From NCBI GenBank assembly GCA_017964865.1, contig JAGCRE010000147.1, positions 1 through 5,869 of the forward strand: a stretch of 5,869 nt of DNA, in the 5' to 3' direction. This DNA comes from Alphaproteobacteria bacterium (GTDB lineage Bacteria > Pseudomonadota > Alphaproteobacteria > Rs-D84). The position numbers were made by a program, and so were the translations under genes. The notes under the pieces are model-generated. The model was not told where the DNA came from and searched no databases. It saw only the letters and a list, made by a program, of their open reading frames with translations. The first letter of the stretch is position 1. Every line of letters begins with the position of its first letter. Below, piece after piece: positions 1 through 5,860 of this stretch.

Positions 1-197
1 ATGTCGGACAGTTTACAGCCCAAAATATTGCAGATATTTAACAACTGTTTCTGGTTTAAACGACTAACACCTTTCTCTATCTTAGATACCGCAGACAACG
101 ACAAACCCGCACGACGCGACAATTCGGTAATCTTCATCCCACGCGAAAGACGGATGTTACGGATATTATTTGGAAAGATGATTTCTTCTTGGGCCAT
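1..197 (-). CDS. XRE-family helix-turn-helix regulator, 3' end cut by the window edge
   Basis: The minus strand from the ATG at 197 encodes 65 residues without a stop before the window ends, so the C-terminus is missing. It begins MAQEEIIFPNNIRNIRLSRG and contains a classic Cro/C1 (XRE) DNA-binding domain: residues 21-31 (MKITELSRRAG) form the first HTH helix, and residues 32-43 (LSLSAVSKIEKG) form the turn and recognition helix with the hallmark S-x-V-S-K-I-E-x-G pattern. Residues 48-63 (NQKQLLNICNILGCKL) form the following helix. The start is set by AAGGAG at 204-209, six bases upstream. The family binds operator DNA as a dimer and usually represses, often autoregulating; whether a sensor or protease domain follows cannot be seen. 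It lies 63 bases downstream of dnaB on the same strand. The plus-strand frame over the same bases is an antisense shadow. Family assignment is firm; the target is unknown. Confidence 0.88.
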   Translation of the reverse strand, partial: MAQEEIIFPNNIRNIRLSRGMKITELSRRAGLSLSAVSKIEKGVSRLNQKQLLNICNILGCKLSD

Positions 198-203
198 TGT
201 AAA

Positions 204-209
204 CTCCTT
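204..209 (-). promoter_or_regulatory. Ribosome binding site of the XRE regulator
   Basis: On the minus strand this reads AAGGAG, six bases before the ATG at 197. It fixes the start of the regulator gene and supports the minus-strand reading over the opposing plus-strand open frame. Confidence 0.8.
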
Positions 210-216
210 GTAATAC

Positions 217-235
217 TTGACAAAATCTTAGTCAA
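217..235. promoter_or_regulatory. Inverted repeat, possible operator for the XRE regulator, over a weak promoter
   Basis: TTGAC (217-221) and GTCAA (231-235) form a perfect inverted repeat with a 9-base spacer, just upstream of the regulator's ribosome binding site. On the minus strand a weak promoter can be drawn as TTGCAC (253-248), a 17-base spacer, then TAAGAT (230-225); its -10 lies inside the repeat. XRE repressors commonly bind such repeats at their own promoters, so autoregulation is plausible. The arms are only five bases long, so chance occurrence is possible. The assignment is an inference from position. Confidence 0.3.
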
Positions 236-260
236 TTTTTATGGCCGGTGCAAGAAAAAA

Positions 261-1820
261 TTACACATCGTCGGGAATTTCGTTTATGTCGATGTTTTGA
301 ACATCGTCGTCATTATCGGGCGAATTACTGGGCATTGGTTGATCGTCCATTGGAACAAATGCCGCCGCTGCACGTGCCGCCGCATCGTCCAGGTTGTCAA
401 ACAACGTGTATTCGCCAAAGAACGCGGTGTGAATTGTTTCTGTGCGACCATGACGGTTTTTACCAATGATAATTTCAGCCTTGTTATGGGCACGTTCCAA
501 ACGACGTTTATAGTTTTCTTGAATCTTTTCGTTGACGTTACCAGACATCTTGTTCGACGGGTCACGATTTTCAAGATAGTATTCTTCACGATACGTGAAC
601 ATAACGATGTCAGCGTCTTGTTCGATAGACCCAGATTCACGTAAGTCGGACAGAATGGGGTGCTTATCATCGCGGGATTCAACACTGCGTGACAACTGGG
701 ACAACGCAATAACAGGAACATCCATTTCCTTGGCCAGCATTTTAAGGCTTCGTGTGATTTCGGACAATTCCAGTGTACGATTTTCTACCTTGCGTCCGCC
801 ACCCGGTAATGTCATAAGTTGCAGATAGTCAATCACAATCAATGCGATTCCACCATATTTGCGTGCCAAACGACGAACGCGTGAACGCATCATTGGAACC
901 GACATACCCGGTGTATCATCAATACATAATGGAACACGACCCAATGCCGATACGTATTGGGACATTTTCAAGAAATCTTCGTCTTGTAATGCACCACTGC
1001 GTTGTGCGGCAACCGGAATTTTTGCTTGGGACGAAATGATACGTGCCGCCAATTCTGGGGCAGGCATTTCCAAACTGAAAAATACAACTGCACCCTTGTA
1101 TTGTTCGTTTGCACGACCCGACATAATTGCACTTGCGGCATTAAATGCGATATTTAACGCCAGTGCCGTTTTACCCATGGCTGGACGACCAGCAATGATA
1201 ATAAGGTTAGATTTGTGCAAACCACTGATTGATTTATCCAAATCGGTTAATCCAGTGGTTAACCCAGACAATTTACCGTCGGCCTTGTATGCGATTTCGG
1301 CTTCCTTTAATGCCTCTTGCAATGCCGAAGCAAGAGGAACAACGTCGCGTTCGGCCGATCCAGTGGTTGACATTTCAAAAAGTTTTTGTTCTGCAACCTC
1401 TATCTGGTGGGCAACCGGATTGTCCAAATCTTCGGTAAATGCATTATCGGTAATTTCCTGGCCAATGGATATAAGTTGACGACGCATCGCATTTTCATAA
1501 ACGATACGACCATATTGTTCAACATTTACAACCGTTGCACCGGCCCCCGCCAGTTGGGTCAAATAGTCAACCCCACCAACCGATTCTAATGTTCCCTGTT
1601 GGTCCAGGTAGTTTTTCGCGGTGATAATATCAAATTGAATGCCGGCCGAAAATTGACGCATAGCCAGTTTATAAATTTCTTGGTGTGCCGGGTGAGAAAA
1701 ATGTTCGGGTTTTAAAAATTCCGATACACGTTCTAATGCACGATTGTCCATTAAAACCGCGGCCAAGACGGCCTGTTCGGCCTCAAGATTCGTTGGTAAA
1801 GTTTTCGGGGTAAAGTCCAT
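261..1820 (-). CDS. dnaB: Replicative DNA helicase DnaB
   Basis: Encodes 519 residues from the ATG at 1820. DnaB is the hexameric ATP-driven 5'-3' helicase that unwinds DNA at the replication fork and binds primase and the loader. Residues about 8-110 form the N-terminal domain (LPTNLEAEQAVLAAVLMDN, then the EHF..PAHQEIY region). The RecA-like helicase domain spans about 185-470: Walker A GRPAMGKT at 211-218, the catalytic Glu in FFSLEMP at 247-253, Walker B LIVIDYLQL at 327-335, SQLSRSVESR at 374-383, SDLRESGSIEQDADIV at 391-406 and GKNRHGRT at 453-460. The tail (about 488-519) is acidic and low-complexity. Length and motifs are those of a chromosomal bacterial DnaB, with no disruption, so a housekeeping role is likely. 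An in-frame ATG at 1895 would add 25 residues, but that stretch lacks DnaB character and overlaps the promoter region; 1820 gives the usual N-terminus. No Shine-Dalgarno is visible before 1820. Confidence 0.96.
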   Translation of the reverse strand: MDFTPKTLPTNLEAEQAVLAAVLMDNRALERVSEFLKPEHFSHPAHQEIYKLAMRQFSAGIQFDIITAKNYLDQQGTLESVGGVDYLTQLAGAGATVVNVEQYGRIVYENAMRRQLISIGQEITDNAFTEDLDNPVAHQIEVAEQKLFEMSTTGSAERDVVPLASALQEALKEAEIAYKADGKLSGLTTGLTDLDKSISGLHKSNLIIIAGRPAMGKTALALNIAFNAASAIMSGRANEQYKGAVVFFSLEMPAPELAARIISSQAKIPVAAQRSGALQDEDFLKMSQYVSALGRVPLCIDDTPGMSVPMMRSRVRRLARKYGGIALIVIDYLQLMTLPGGGRKVENRTLELSEITRSLKMLAKEMDVPVIALSQLSRSVESRDDKHPILSDLRESGSIEQDADIVMFTYREEYYLENRDPSNKMSGNVNEKIQENYKRRLERAHNKAEIIIGKNRHGRTETIHTAFFGEYTLFDNLDDAAARAAAAFVPMDDQPMPSNSPDNDDDVQNIDINEIPDDV

Positions 1821-2670
1821 GTTTGATATAGTATATAAAAAAAATGCATTTTCAACGCCTTTTTTACGTGGGTTCAAAAGCCTTAAAATCCCCATTGTTG
1901 ATGCGGATGGAAACCCAGAATGGCCGGAATTGTTCCCCTTAAGTCGGGTTGATGCCCTGCGTGATACGGTGGGTGTGCGACATTTCGCATCGCAAATGAT
2001 GTTAAATCCAATACCGCCCGAACGAATCAGATTGGATCCGGGGGCAATGCATTTCTATGACGATGAATTTAACCCGCACAATGCAAAGATTGGCGATATG
2101 GGGATAACAGGGGCGGGGGTATATTGGGACCCCAGTTCCGGTGGGCATAATGCGGACGGCAGTGTATGTGTTATGATATATCGCGACGACAAATCGCATC
2201 GCATATTTATTCACGATGTGATGTATATGGTGGTCGCAGAAAACGACGATTACCCGATGGCTCACCAATGTGATGCGGTATTAAAATTTATGTCGCAATA
2301 CAATATGCGACGAATAAGTGTCGAAACAAATGGAATTGGAAATACGTTACCTGAAATTCTTCGCGATTGTGCGATGCATAATGGGTATGACATTGTTGTG
2401 CAACGTGTCATCAACAATAAACATAAATCAGACCGCATAATTGACACAATTGAACCAATACTGTCCACGGGGCGACTTTATTGTGCGTCACGTGTTCGTA
2501 ATACACCGCTGATATCAGAAATGATTGGCTGGTCACCGATTGGGTATGGCACGCACGATGACGGAATCGATGCGGTTGCCGGGGCAATTTCGGTTACACC
2601 AACACCAATTGTGCCAATGGGACGTTCGCGGATGGTATATACCGCAAATACGAAATTTAAAATATCTTAA
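1819..2670 (+). CDS. Phage terminase large subunit, nuclease half only (5'-truncated remnant)
   Basis: From the ATG at 1819 the frame encodes 283 residues resembling the C-terminal half of phage terminase large subunits. Residues 23-66 (around NPEWPELFPLSRVDALRD and FASQMMLNPIPPE) match the linker after the ATPase domain. An RNase H-like nuclease follows, with acidic residues in place: Asp104 in VYWDPSSGG, Glu169 in ISVETNGIG, and Asp247/248/251 in THDDGIDAVAGA. Intact proteins are usually 450-600 residues; the ATPase domain (Walker A and B) that powers packaging is absent here and its place is taken by dnaB on the opposite strand. The open frame extends back to an ATG at 1744, but that part is antisense to dnaB and not terminase-like. 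The first ~20 residues from 1819 also look unrelated, so the true start is uncertain; GGGG at 1807-1810 is a possible weak ribosome site. The portal gene starts 23 bases downstream, the normal phage order. Confidence 0.82.
   Translation: MFDIVYKKNAFSTPFLRGFKSLKIPIVDADGNPEWPELFPLSRVDALRDTVGVRHFASQMMLNPIPPERIRLDPGAMHFYDDEFNPHNAKIGDMGITGAGVYWDPSSGGHNADGSVCVMIYRDDKSHRIFIHDVMYMVVAENDDYPMAHQCDAVLKFMSQYNMRRISVETNGIGNTLPEILRDCAMHNGYDIVVQRVINNKHKSDRIIDTIEPILSTGRLYCASRVRNTPLISEMIGWSPIGYGTHDDGIDAVAGAISVTPTPIVPMGRSRMVYTANTKFKIS
1828..1855 (-). promoter_or_regulatory. Candidate dnaB promoter, giving a near-leaderless transcript
   Basis: Because the upstream neighbour runs the other way, dnaB needs its own promoter here. 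On the minus strand TTGAAA (1855-1850) is a good -35. Two -10 choices follow: TATACT (1835-1830, better match, spacer only 14) or TACTAT (1833-1828, weaker match, spacer 16). Either would start transcription within a few bases of the ATG at 1820, so the message would have almost no 5' leader, in line with the absence of a Shine-Dalgarno. The stretch is strongly AT-rich. It is a motif-based guess without mapped start-site support. Confidence 0.4.
1841..1852. repeat. Perfect 12-base palindrome in the dnaB upstream region
   Basis: AAAATGCATTTT is a perfect palindrome centred between 1846 and 1847. It overlaps the candidate -35 of dnaB, so it could bind a dimeric regulator. It is short and AT-rich, and chance is a fair alternative. 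Confidence 0.3.
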
Positions 2671-2681
2671 AAAAACAAAAC

Positions 2682-2687
2682 AAAGGA
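2682..2687 (+). promoter_or_regulatory. Ribosome binding site of the portal gene
   Basis: AAAGGA lies six bases before the ATG at 2694 in the short gap after the terminase stop. It is well placed and supports translation of the portal frame from this start. Confidence 0.75.
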
Positions 2688-2693
2688 TGAAAA

Positions 2694-3926
2694 ATGTCAA
2701 TAAACATTAAACAATTACAACAGATGTATGCACGTGCGTTGGATATACGTACCCCTTGGCTTAAACGTTGGGATGATGCACGTCGTTACACAATGCCCAC
2801 AGCAGACGATGATATTGCAACATTGTTCGATTCTACCGCCGCAGATGCTGCAGATAATCTGGCGGCATCAATGTATTCGTTGATTACGCCCCCAGAATCA
2901 TTGTGGATGACACTGGTCCCGGAAAGCGATGAATCACCCAATGCAGAAATTGCAACAGCGGTATTTCGGGCGAACCTGAACGATTCTAATTTCTATACGA
3001 CCGTGCACCAATGCTATATGGATTTGGTTGTGTTGGGAACAGCATGTTTGTTTATGGCGGAAAACCCGATTGGTTCATCGTCTGCATTTTCATTTACAGC
3101 GATACCGATGTCTGATATTGCGATTTTACCAAATGCCGTTTTCCATACAACGTCAATGCATGCGTGCGATGTTGCGACACGTTTTCCAAAATGGACTCCG
3201 CCCGCTGATTTACGCAAGAAAATTGAACAAGACCCAGAAATTTCATTGAAACTGGTTCAATGCGTCGTGGATAAAGATTTTGTTGCATGGCTGGATGTTG
3301 GTGGTGATATCGAAAACAACATTGTGTCCACCGGCACATTTGAAACAAATCCATACATAATCTTTCGTTGGTCGATTGCCAGTGGCGAATTATACGGACG
3401 TGGTCCAGTTATGCGTGCGTTGCCCGATATAAAAACCGCAAACAAAGTTGTCGAATTAGTATTAAAGAACGCAACGATTGCGGTGTCTGGTATATGGCAG
3501 GCCGATGATGATGGCGTTATTAACCTGGGGAACATTAATTTAACACCGGGTGCAATTATACCAAAAGCGGTTGGTTCATCGGGATTAACCCCGTTACATT
3601 CGGGTGCGAATTTTGATGTGTCACAATTGATATTGAAAGATTTACGCGATCGTATTCGTCACGCAATGCTGGCGGACCGATTGGGATTGTTGTCGGAACG
3701 TGAAATGACCGCAACCGAAATTATGGCACGTAATGCCGATATGATGCGAATTTTGGGTGCGACATATGGGCGATTGCTACACGAATTTATACGACCATTG
3801 GTTGACCGCGGATTACAGATTTTATCGCGTCGCGGTGTTATCGAACGCGTTGTGTTAAACAGCGATGCCGAATTGAAATACATTGCACCAATCACACAAA
3901 TGGCGATTGCCGAAAACATTATATAA
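2694..3926 (+). CDS. T7-type head-tail connector (portal) protein, short C-terminus
   Basis: Encodes 410 residues with the signature of the podovirus head-to-tail connecting (portal) family typified by T7 gp8. In phages, twelve copies form the ring through which the terminase pumps DNA and to which the tail attaches. Visible family segments in order: WLKRWDDARRYTMP (22-35), LFDSTAADAADNLAASMYS with ITPPESLW (44-71), DLVVLGTACLFMAENP (110-125), NPYIIFRWS..SGELYGRGPVMRALPDIKTANK (219-251), and REMTATEIMARNADMMRILG (336-355), followed by FIRPLVDRGLQIL (365-377). It stops at YIAPITQMAIAENII (396-410), where relatives usually run on for several dozen or more residues, so the C-terminus appears shortened; the stop is followed directly by the next gene's ribosome site. 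It follows the terminase fragment as in phage packaging modules. The family is clear; whether the protein still forms a ring is unknown. Confidence 0.9.
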   Translation: MSINIKQLQQMYARALDIRTPWLKRWDDARRYTMPTADDDIATLFDSTAADAADNLAASMYSLITPPESLWMTLVPESDESPNAEIATAVFRANLNDSNFYTTVHQCYMDLVVLGTACLFMAENPIGSSSAFSFTAIPMSDIAILPNAVFHTTSMHACDVATRFPKWTPPADLRKKIEQDPEISLKLVQCVVDKDFVAWLDVGGDIENNIVSTGTFETNPYIIFRWSIASGELYGRGPVMRALPDIKTANKVVELVLKNATIAVSGIWQADDDGVINLGNINLTPGAIIPKAVGSSGLTPLHSGANFDVSQLILKDLRDRIRHAMLADRLGLLSEREMTATEIMARNADMMRILGATYGRLLHEFIRPLVDRGLQILSRRGVIERVVLNSDAELKYIAPITQMAIAENII

Positions 3927-3941
3927 ATTGGGGAAATAAAA

Positions 3942-4133
3942 ATGACTGATACAGAAAAATTTTTTGTTCGCACATTTAATACACCGTCGGGTGCGGCAGT
4001 GTTGGAACACCTGCGTAAGATAACGGTAGAACGCACATTGGGTCCAAACGCAACCGATACAGAACTGCGTTGGGCCGAAGCCCAACGGGCATTGGTTCGC
4101 CATATTGAACATTTATCAGCGGGGGGCAAATAG
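3942..4133 (+). CDS. Small phage protein, Bbp19-like
   Basis: Encodes 63 residues from an ATG preceded by GGGGA about seven bases upstream, 15 bases after the portal stop. The sequence has the pattern FNTPSGAAVLEHLRK (12-26), then ELRWAEAQRALVRHIEHL (41-58), which resembles small proteins of the Bbp19-like family (named from Bordetella phage BPP-1) found next to portal genes in podoviruses. Family members are short, helical and of unproven function; a structural or head-assembly role is guessed from gene order only. No signal peptide, membrane segment or cysteine is present. The clean ribosome site, position and lack of disruption support a real gene. The family name comes from pattern recall, so confidence in it is lower than in the gene itself. 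Confidence 0.72.
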   Translation: MTDTEKFFVRTFNTPSGAAVLEHLRKITVERTLGPNATDTELRWAEAQRALVRHIEHLSAGGK

Positions 4134-4147
4134 ATTGCCAAAATAAT

Positions 4148-4408
4148 ATGCCAAACAAACAAAATTCTTTATCGAACATTGTGGACACTTTGCGTGGCGG
4201 GTGGTTTTTAATCGCCTTTATTGCCGGTATGGTATATTGGGTTGCCCGCCAAGATTTATCACTGGACGATTTATCACGGGCCGAAGAACGCATAACCGCA
4301 CTGGAAAATCGCACGACAATTTTGGAAACCGGAATCGGTCAATTGCAATTGAAAATAGACGGAATCAAAGAAGATGTTACATTAATTAAAAGTGCGGTTA
4401 TAAAATAA
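4148..4408 (+). CDS. Small membrane-anchored coiled-coil protein of the phage block
   Basis: Encodes 86 residues. Residues about 17-34 (RGGWFLIAFIAGMVYWVA) form one hydrophobic membrane segment. Residues about 38-84 are charged with regularly spaced Ile/Leu/Val (LSLDDLSRAEERITALENR, then ILETGIGQLQLKIDGIKED), a likely coiled coil. The topology is a short N-terminal tail, one membrane helix and a coiled-coil domain on one side of the membrane. Small phage proteins of this build occur near structural or lysis genes, but no family can be named and a holin or spanin role is not shown. ATG at 4148 is the only standard start in the open stretch after an in-frame stop at 4106-4108. It lacks a close ribosome site (a G-run at 4121-4126 is too far), so translation may be coupled to the upstream gene, whose stop is 14 bases away. 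A strong terminator follows three bases after the stop. Confidence 0.7.
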   Translation: MPNKQNSLSNIVDTLRGGWFLIAFIAGMVYWVARQDLSLDDLSRAEERITALENRTTILETGIGQLQLKIDGIKEDVTLIKSAVIK

Positions 4409-4410
4409 AA

Positions 4411-4440
4411 CCCCGCAATACGCGGGGGAATTTTTATTTT
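4411..4440. terminator. Bidirectional intrinsic terminator between convergent genes
   Basis: CCCCGC (4411-4416), loop AATAC, GCGGGG (4422-4427) form a six-pair GC-rich stem. On the plus strand it is followed by GAATTTTTATTTT; on the minus strand the hairpin is followed at once by TTTTATTTTA. It can end the phage block on the plus strand and the ppiD-like gene on the minus strand, whose stop codon lies at 4434-4436, just before the hairpin as read on that strand. Confidence 0.88.
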
Positions 4441-5849
4441 GTGCCCAGGAATCGACGATAAACCTTTTCATTTATCTTTACCGGATTTTCGCGGATAAGG
4501 AACGAATTATAATCGTCGGTTACGTTACGTGATGACATTTTTGTAACTTCTTTTTCTAAATCAGCCATCTTTTTAGAGTCGGCTTTGGGTTTAGAATCAG
4601 ATTTAACCGTCAAAACATAAAACGCATTTTTAGATGGAACAATCACACTGGAACCAACCGCGTTTTTAAATGCCGCCACCAAGACATCGTCTGGGGCACC
4701 ATCGGCACGCGATACAGTTACAGATTTTTTGTTTGGCATTTGCTTGCCAGATTTTGTATCAACCAAAATCTCATTTGCACGAACATATGCCTGTTTTTCT
4801 TTTTCACTGACCGTCCATTCGCCCGCCAAATTATCTTTCACAGAATCAAATGCCGCGGTGTGTGCCGGGTTGATTTTATCAAGACGCATAATCACAAAAC
4901 CAGATTTTGTTTCAATCAATTCTGATTCTGTTCCTTCGTCCATTGTGAACAATTTGGAAATCATTGCATCGGTCAACACATCGTCGGTCGGTAATTTTTT
5001 CGCCGAAAATGGTTTTATTGATACGAATTTAGATTTGTTCGCAGATGCGGCATCTTGCAAAGAATCGCCACCGATAATTGCATCTTCGACCTTTACCGCG
5101 GTATCATATGCATCGCTGTATTCATCGGGCTTTGCCATATCTGCTGGAATCAATACATATGATGCAACACGTGTTTCATCAACCGTTTGTGGATGTGATG
5201 AATAGTATTTACGCAAATCATCATCACTGGGTTTGCCAACATTGAAATCATCAAAACTGATTGTCGTATATTCAATGTCGCGTGCCGCATAGCGTGCATT
5301 ATACATCGCCTTGGTTGCAAAATTTGGTGTCTTAATCTGTGAACCAACCGCACCCAATACCATTGAACGCAATACGTTTGCACGCAAGATTTCGGCAAAT
5401 TCCGCCTCAGAATATCCGGAATTGCCCAACACAGAATCAAATTTAGATGCAGAAAATTGACCGTTATCCTGGAATTCTGGGTATTCACGAATTTCACGTG
5501 CAATACGACGATCGGAAACAATGAATCCCATATCACGACCACGATTTTCAACCATCGTTTGGGTTGTCAATTTCGATATAATGTCGTTCTGGAATTTCTG
5601 GGCAGCGACTGGGTCGATATAGACGTTACGCATTTCGTCCTTGGTCATGTTCGCCAATTCACGTGTGCGTTCCAGGTTGTATTGTTGAACAGAAACCTTT
5701 TCCCCGCCAACACGCACCAATGTGGTATCACTTAACACATTACCGAAAATCCATTCGGCAACGCCCCAGCCCACAAAAGAAAAGGCCAATATAGTAATTA
5801 AAACTTTCGCAATCGGTTTTTCCGATGCATTACGTAAATATTCTAGCAT
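4434..5849 (-). CDS. PpiD/SurA-like membrane-anchored periplasmic folding factor
   Basis: Encodes 471 residues from the ATG at 5849, with AAGGGG five bases upstream. It begins MLEYLRNASEKPIAKVLITI; residues 13-36 are a single N-terminal membrane anchor, giving a large periplasmic body. Residues about 42-170 match the SurA/PpiD N-terminal chaperone region (RVGGEKVSVQQYNLERTREL, FIVSDRRIAREIREYPEFQDNGQFSASKFDSVL). Residues about 205-330 resemble a parvulin (PpiC-type) domain, ending in SELIETKSGFVIMRLDKI (308-325). The usual parvulin signature with a GGDLG-like turn is not recognisable, so isomerase activity is doubtful and a chaperone role more likely. The remainder (about 360-471) is Lys/Ser/Asp-rich with no named domain. 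PpiD proteins normally have about 620 residues, so this is a compact version. In other bacteria they assist proteins leaving the Sec translocon. The gene looks intact and chromosomal; its promoter lies outside the window. The symbol ppiD is likely but not assigned, because of length and divergence. Confidence 0.85.
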   Translation of the reverse strand: MLEYLRNASEKPIAKVLITILAFSFVGWGVAEWIFGNVLSDTTLVRVGGEKVSVQQYNLERTRELANMTKDEMRNVYIDPVAAQKFQNDIISKLTTQTMVENRGRDMGFIVSDRRIAREIREYPEFQDNGQFSASKFDSVLGNSGYSEAEFAEILRANVLRSMVLGAVGSQIKTPNFATKAMYNARYAARDIEYTTISFDDFNVGKPSDDDLRKYYSSHPQTVDETRVASYVLIPADMAKPDEYSDAYDTAVKVEDAIIGGDSLQDAASANKSKFVSIKPFSAKKLPTDDVLTDAMISKLFTMDEGTESELIETKSGFVIMRLDKINPAHTAAFDSVKDNLAGEWTVSEKEKQAYVRANEILVDTKSGKQMPNKKSVTVSRADGAPDDVLVAAFKNAVGSSVIVPSKNAFYVLTVKSDSKPKADSKKMADLEKEVTKMSSRNVTDDYNSFLIRENPVKINEKVYRRFLGTK

Positions 5850-5854
5850 TTAAT

Positions 5855-5860
5855 CCCCTT
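5855..5860 (-). promoter_or_regulatory. Ribosome binding site of the PpiD-like gene
   Basis: On the minus strand this reads AAGGGG, five bases before the ATG at 5849. It sets the start so that the membrane anchor begins about 12 residues in, as is usual for PpiD proteins. Confidence 0.7.

Noticed and set aside
1..213. Plus-strand open frame of 70 codons at the left edge
   Set aside because: It is antisense to the XRE regulator, which has a clear HTH motif and ribosome site; the plus-strand protein has no recognisable features.
290..306. Seven-pair hairpin CGATGTT-TTG-AACATCG near the 3' end of dnaB
   Set aside because: It lies inside the coding region, is not GC-rich and has no T-tract next to it, so it is not supported as a terminator.
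284..721. Other-frame minus-strand open frame of 145 codons within dnaB
   Set aside because: It overlaps dnaB in another frame and has low-complexity composition without motifs; dnaB is unambiguous here.
1744..1818. Upstream extension of the terminase frame by 25 codons
   Set aside because: This stretch is antisense to the start of dnaB and encodes no terminase-like sequence; it is open by chance.
1868..1885. GGGTTCAAAAGCC, resembling a tRNA T-arm and thus a possible phage attachment site
   Set aside because: The flanks do not pair as a T-stem, there is no acceptor stem or CCA, and I found no matching repeat at the right end of the phage block.
1821..1895. N-terminal extension of dnaB to the ATG at 1895
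   Set aside because: The extra 25 residues are not DnaB-like, there is no ribosome site before 1895, and the likely promoter lies inside this stretch.
1819..4408. Gene transfer agent cluster
   Set aside because: Alphaproteobacterial gene transfer agents of the Rhodobacter type use an HK97-type portal with capsid and tail genes alongside; here the portal is T7-type and no capsid or tail gene is present.
4729..5205. Plus-strand open frame of 158 codons opposite the ppiD-like gene
   Set aside because: It is an antisense shadow of a well-supported minus-strand gene, with no family features or ribosome site.
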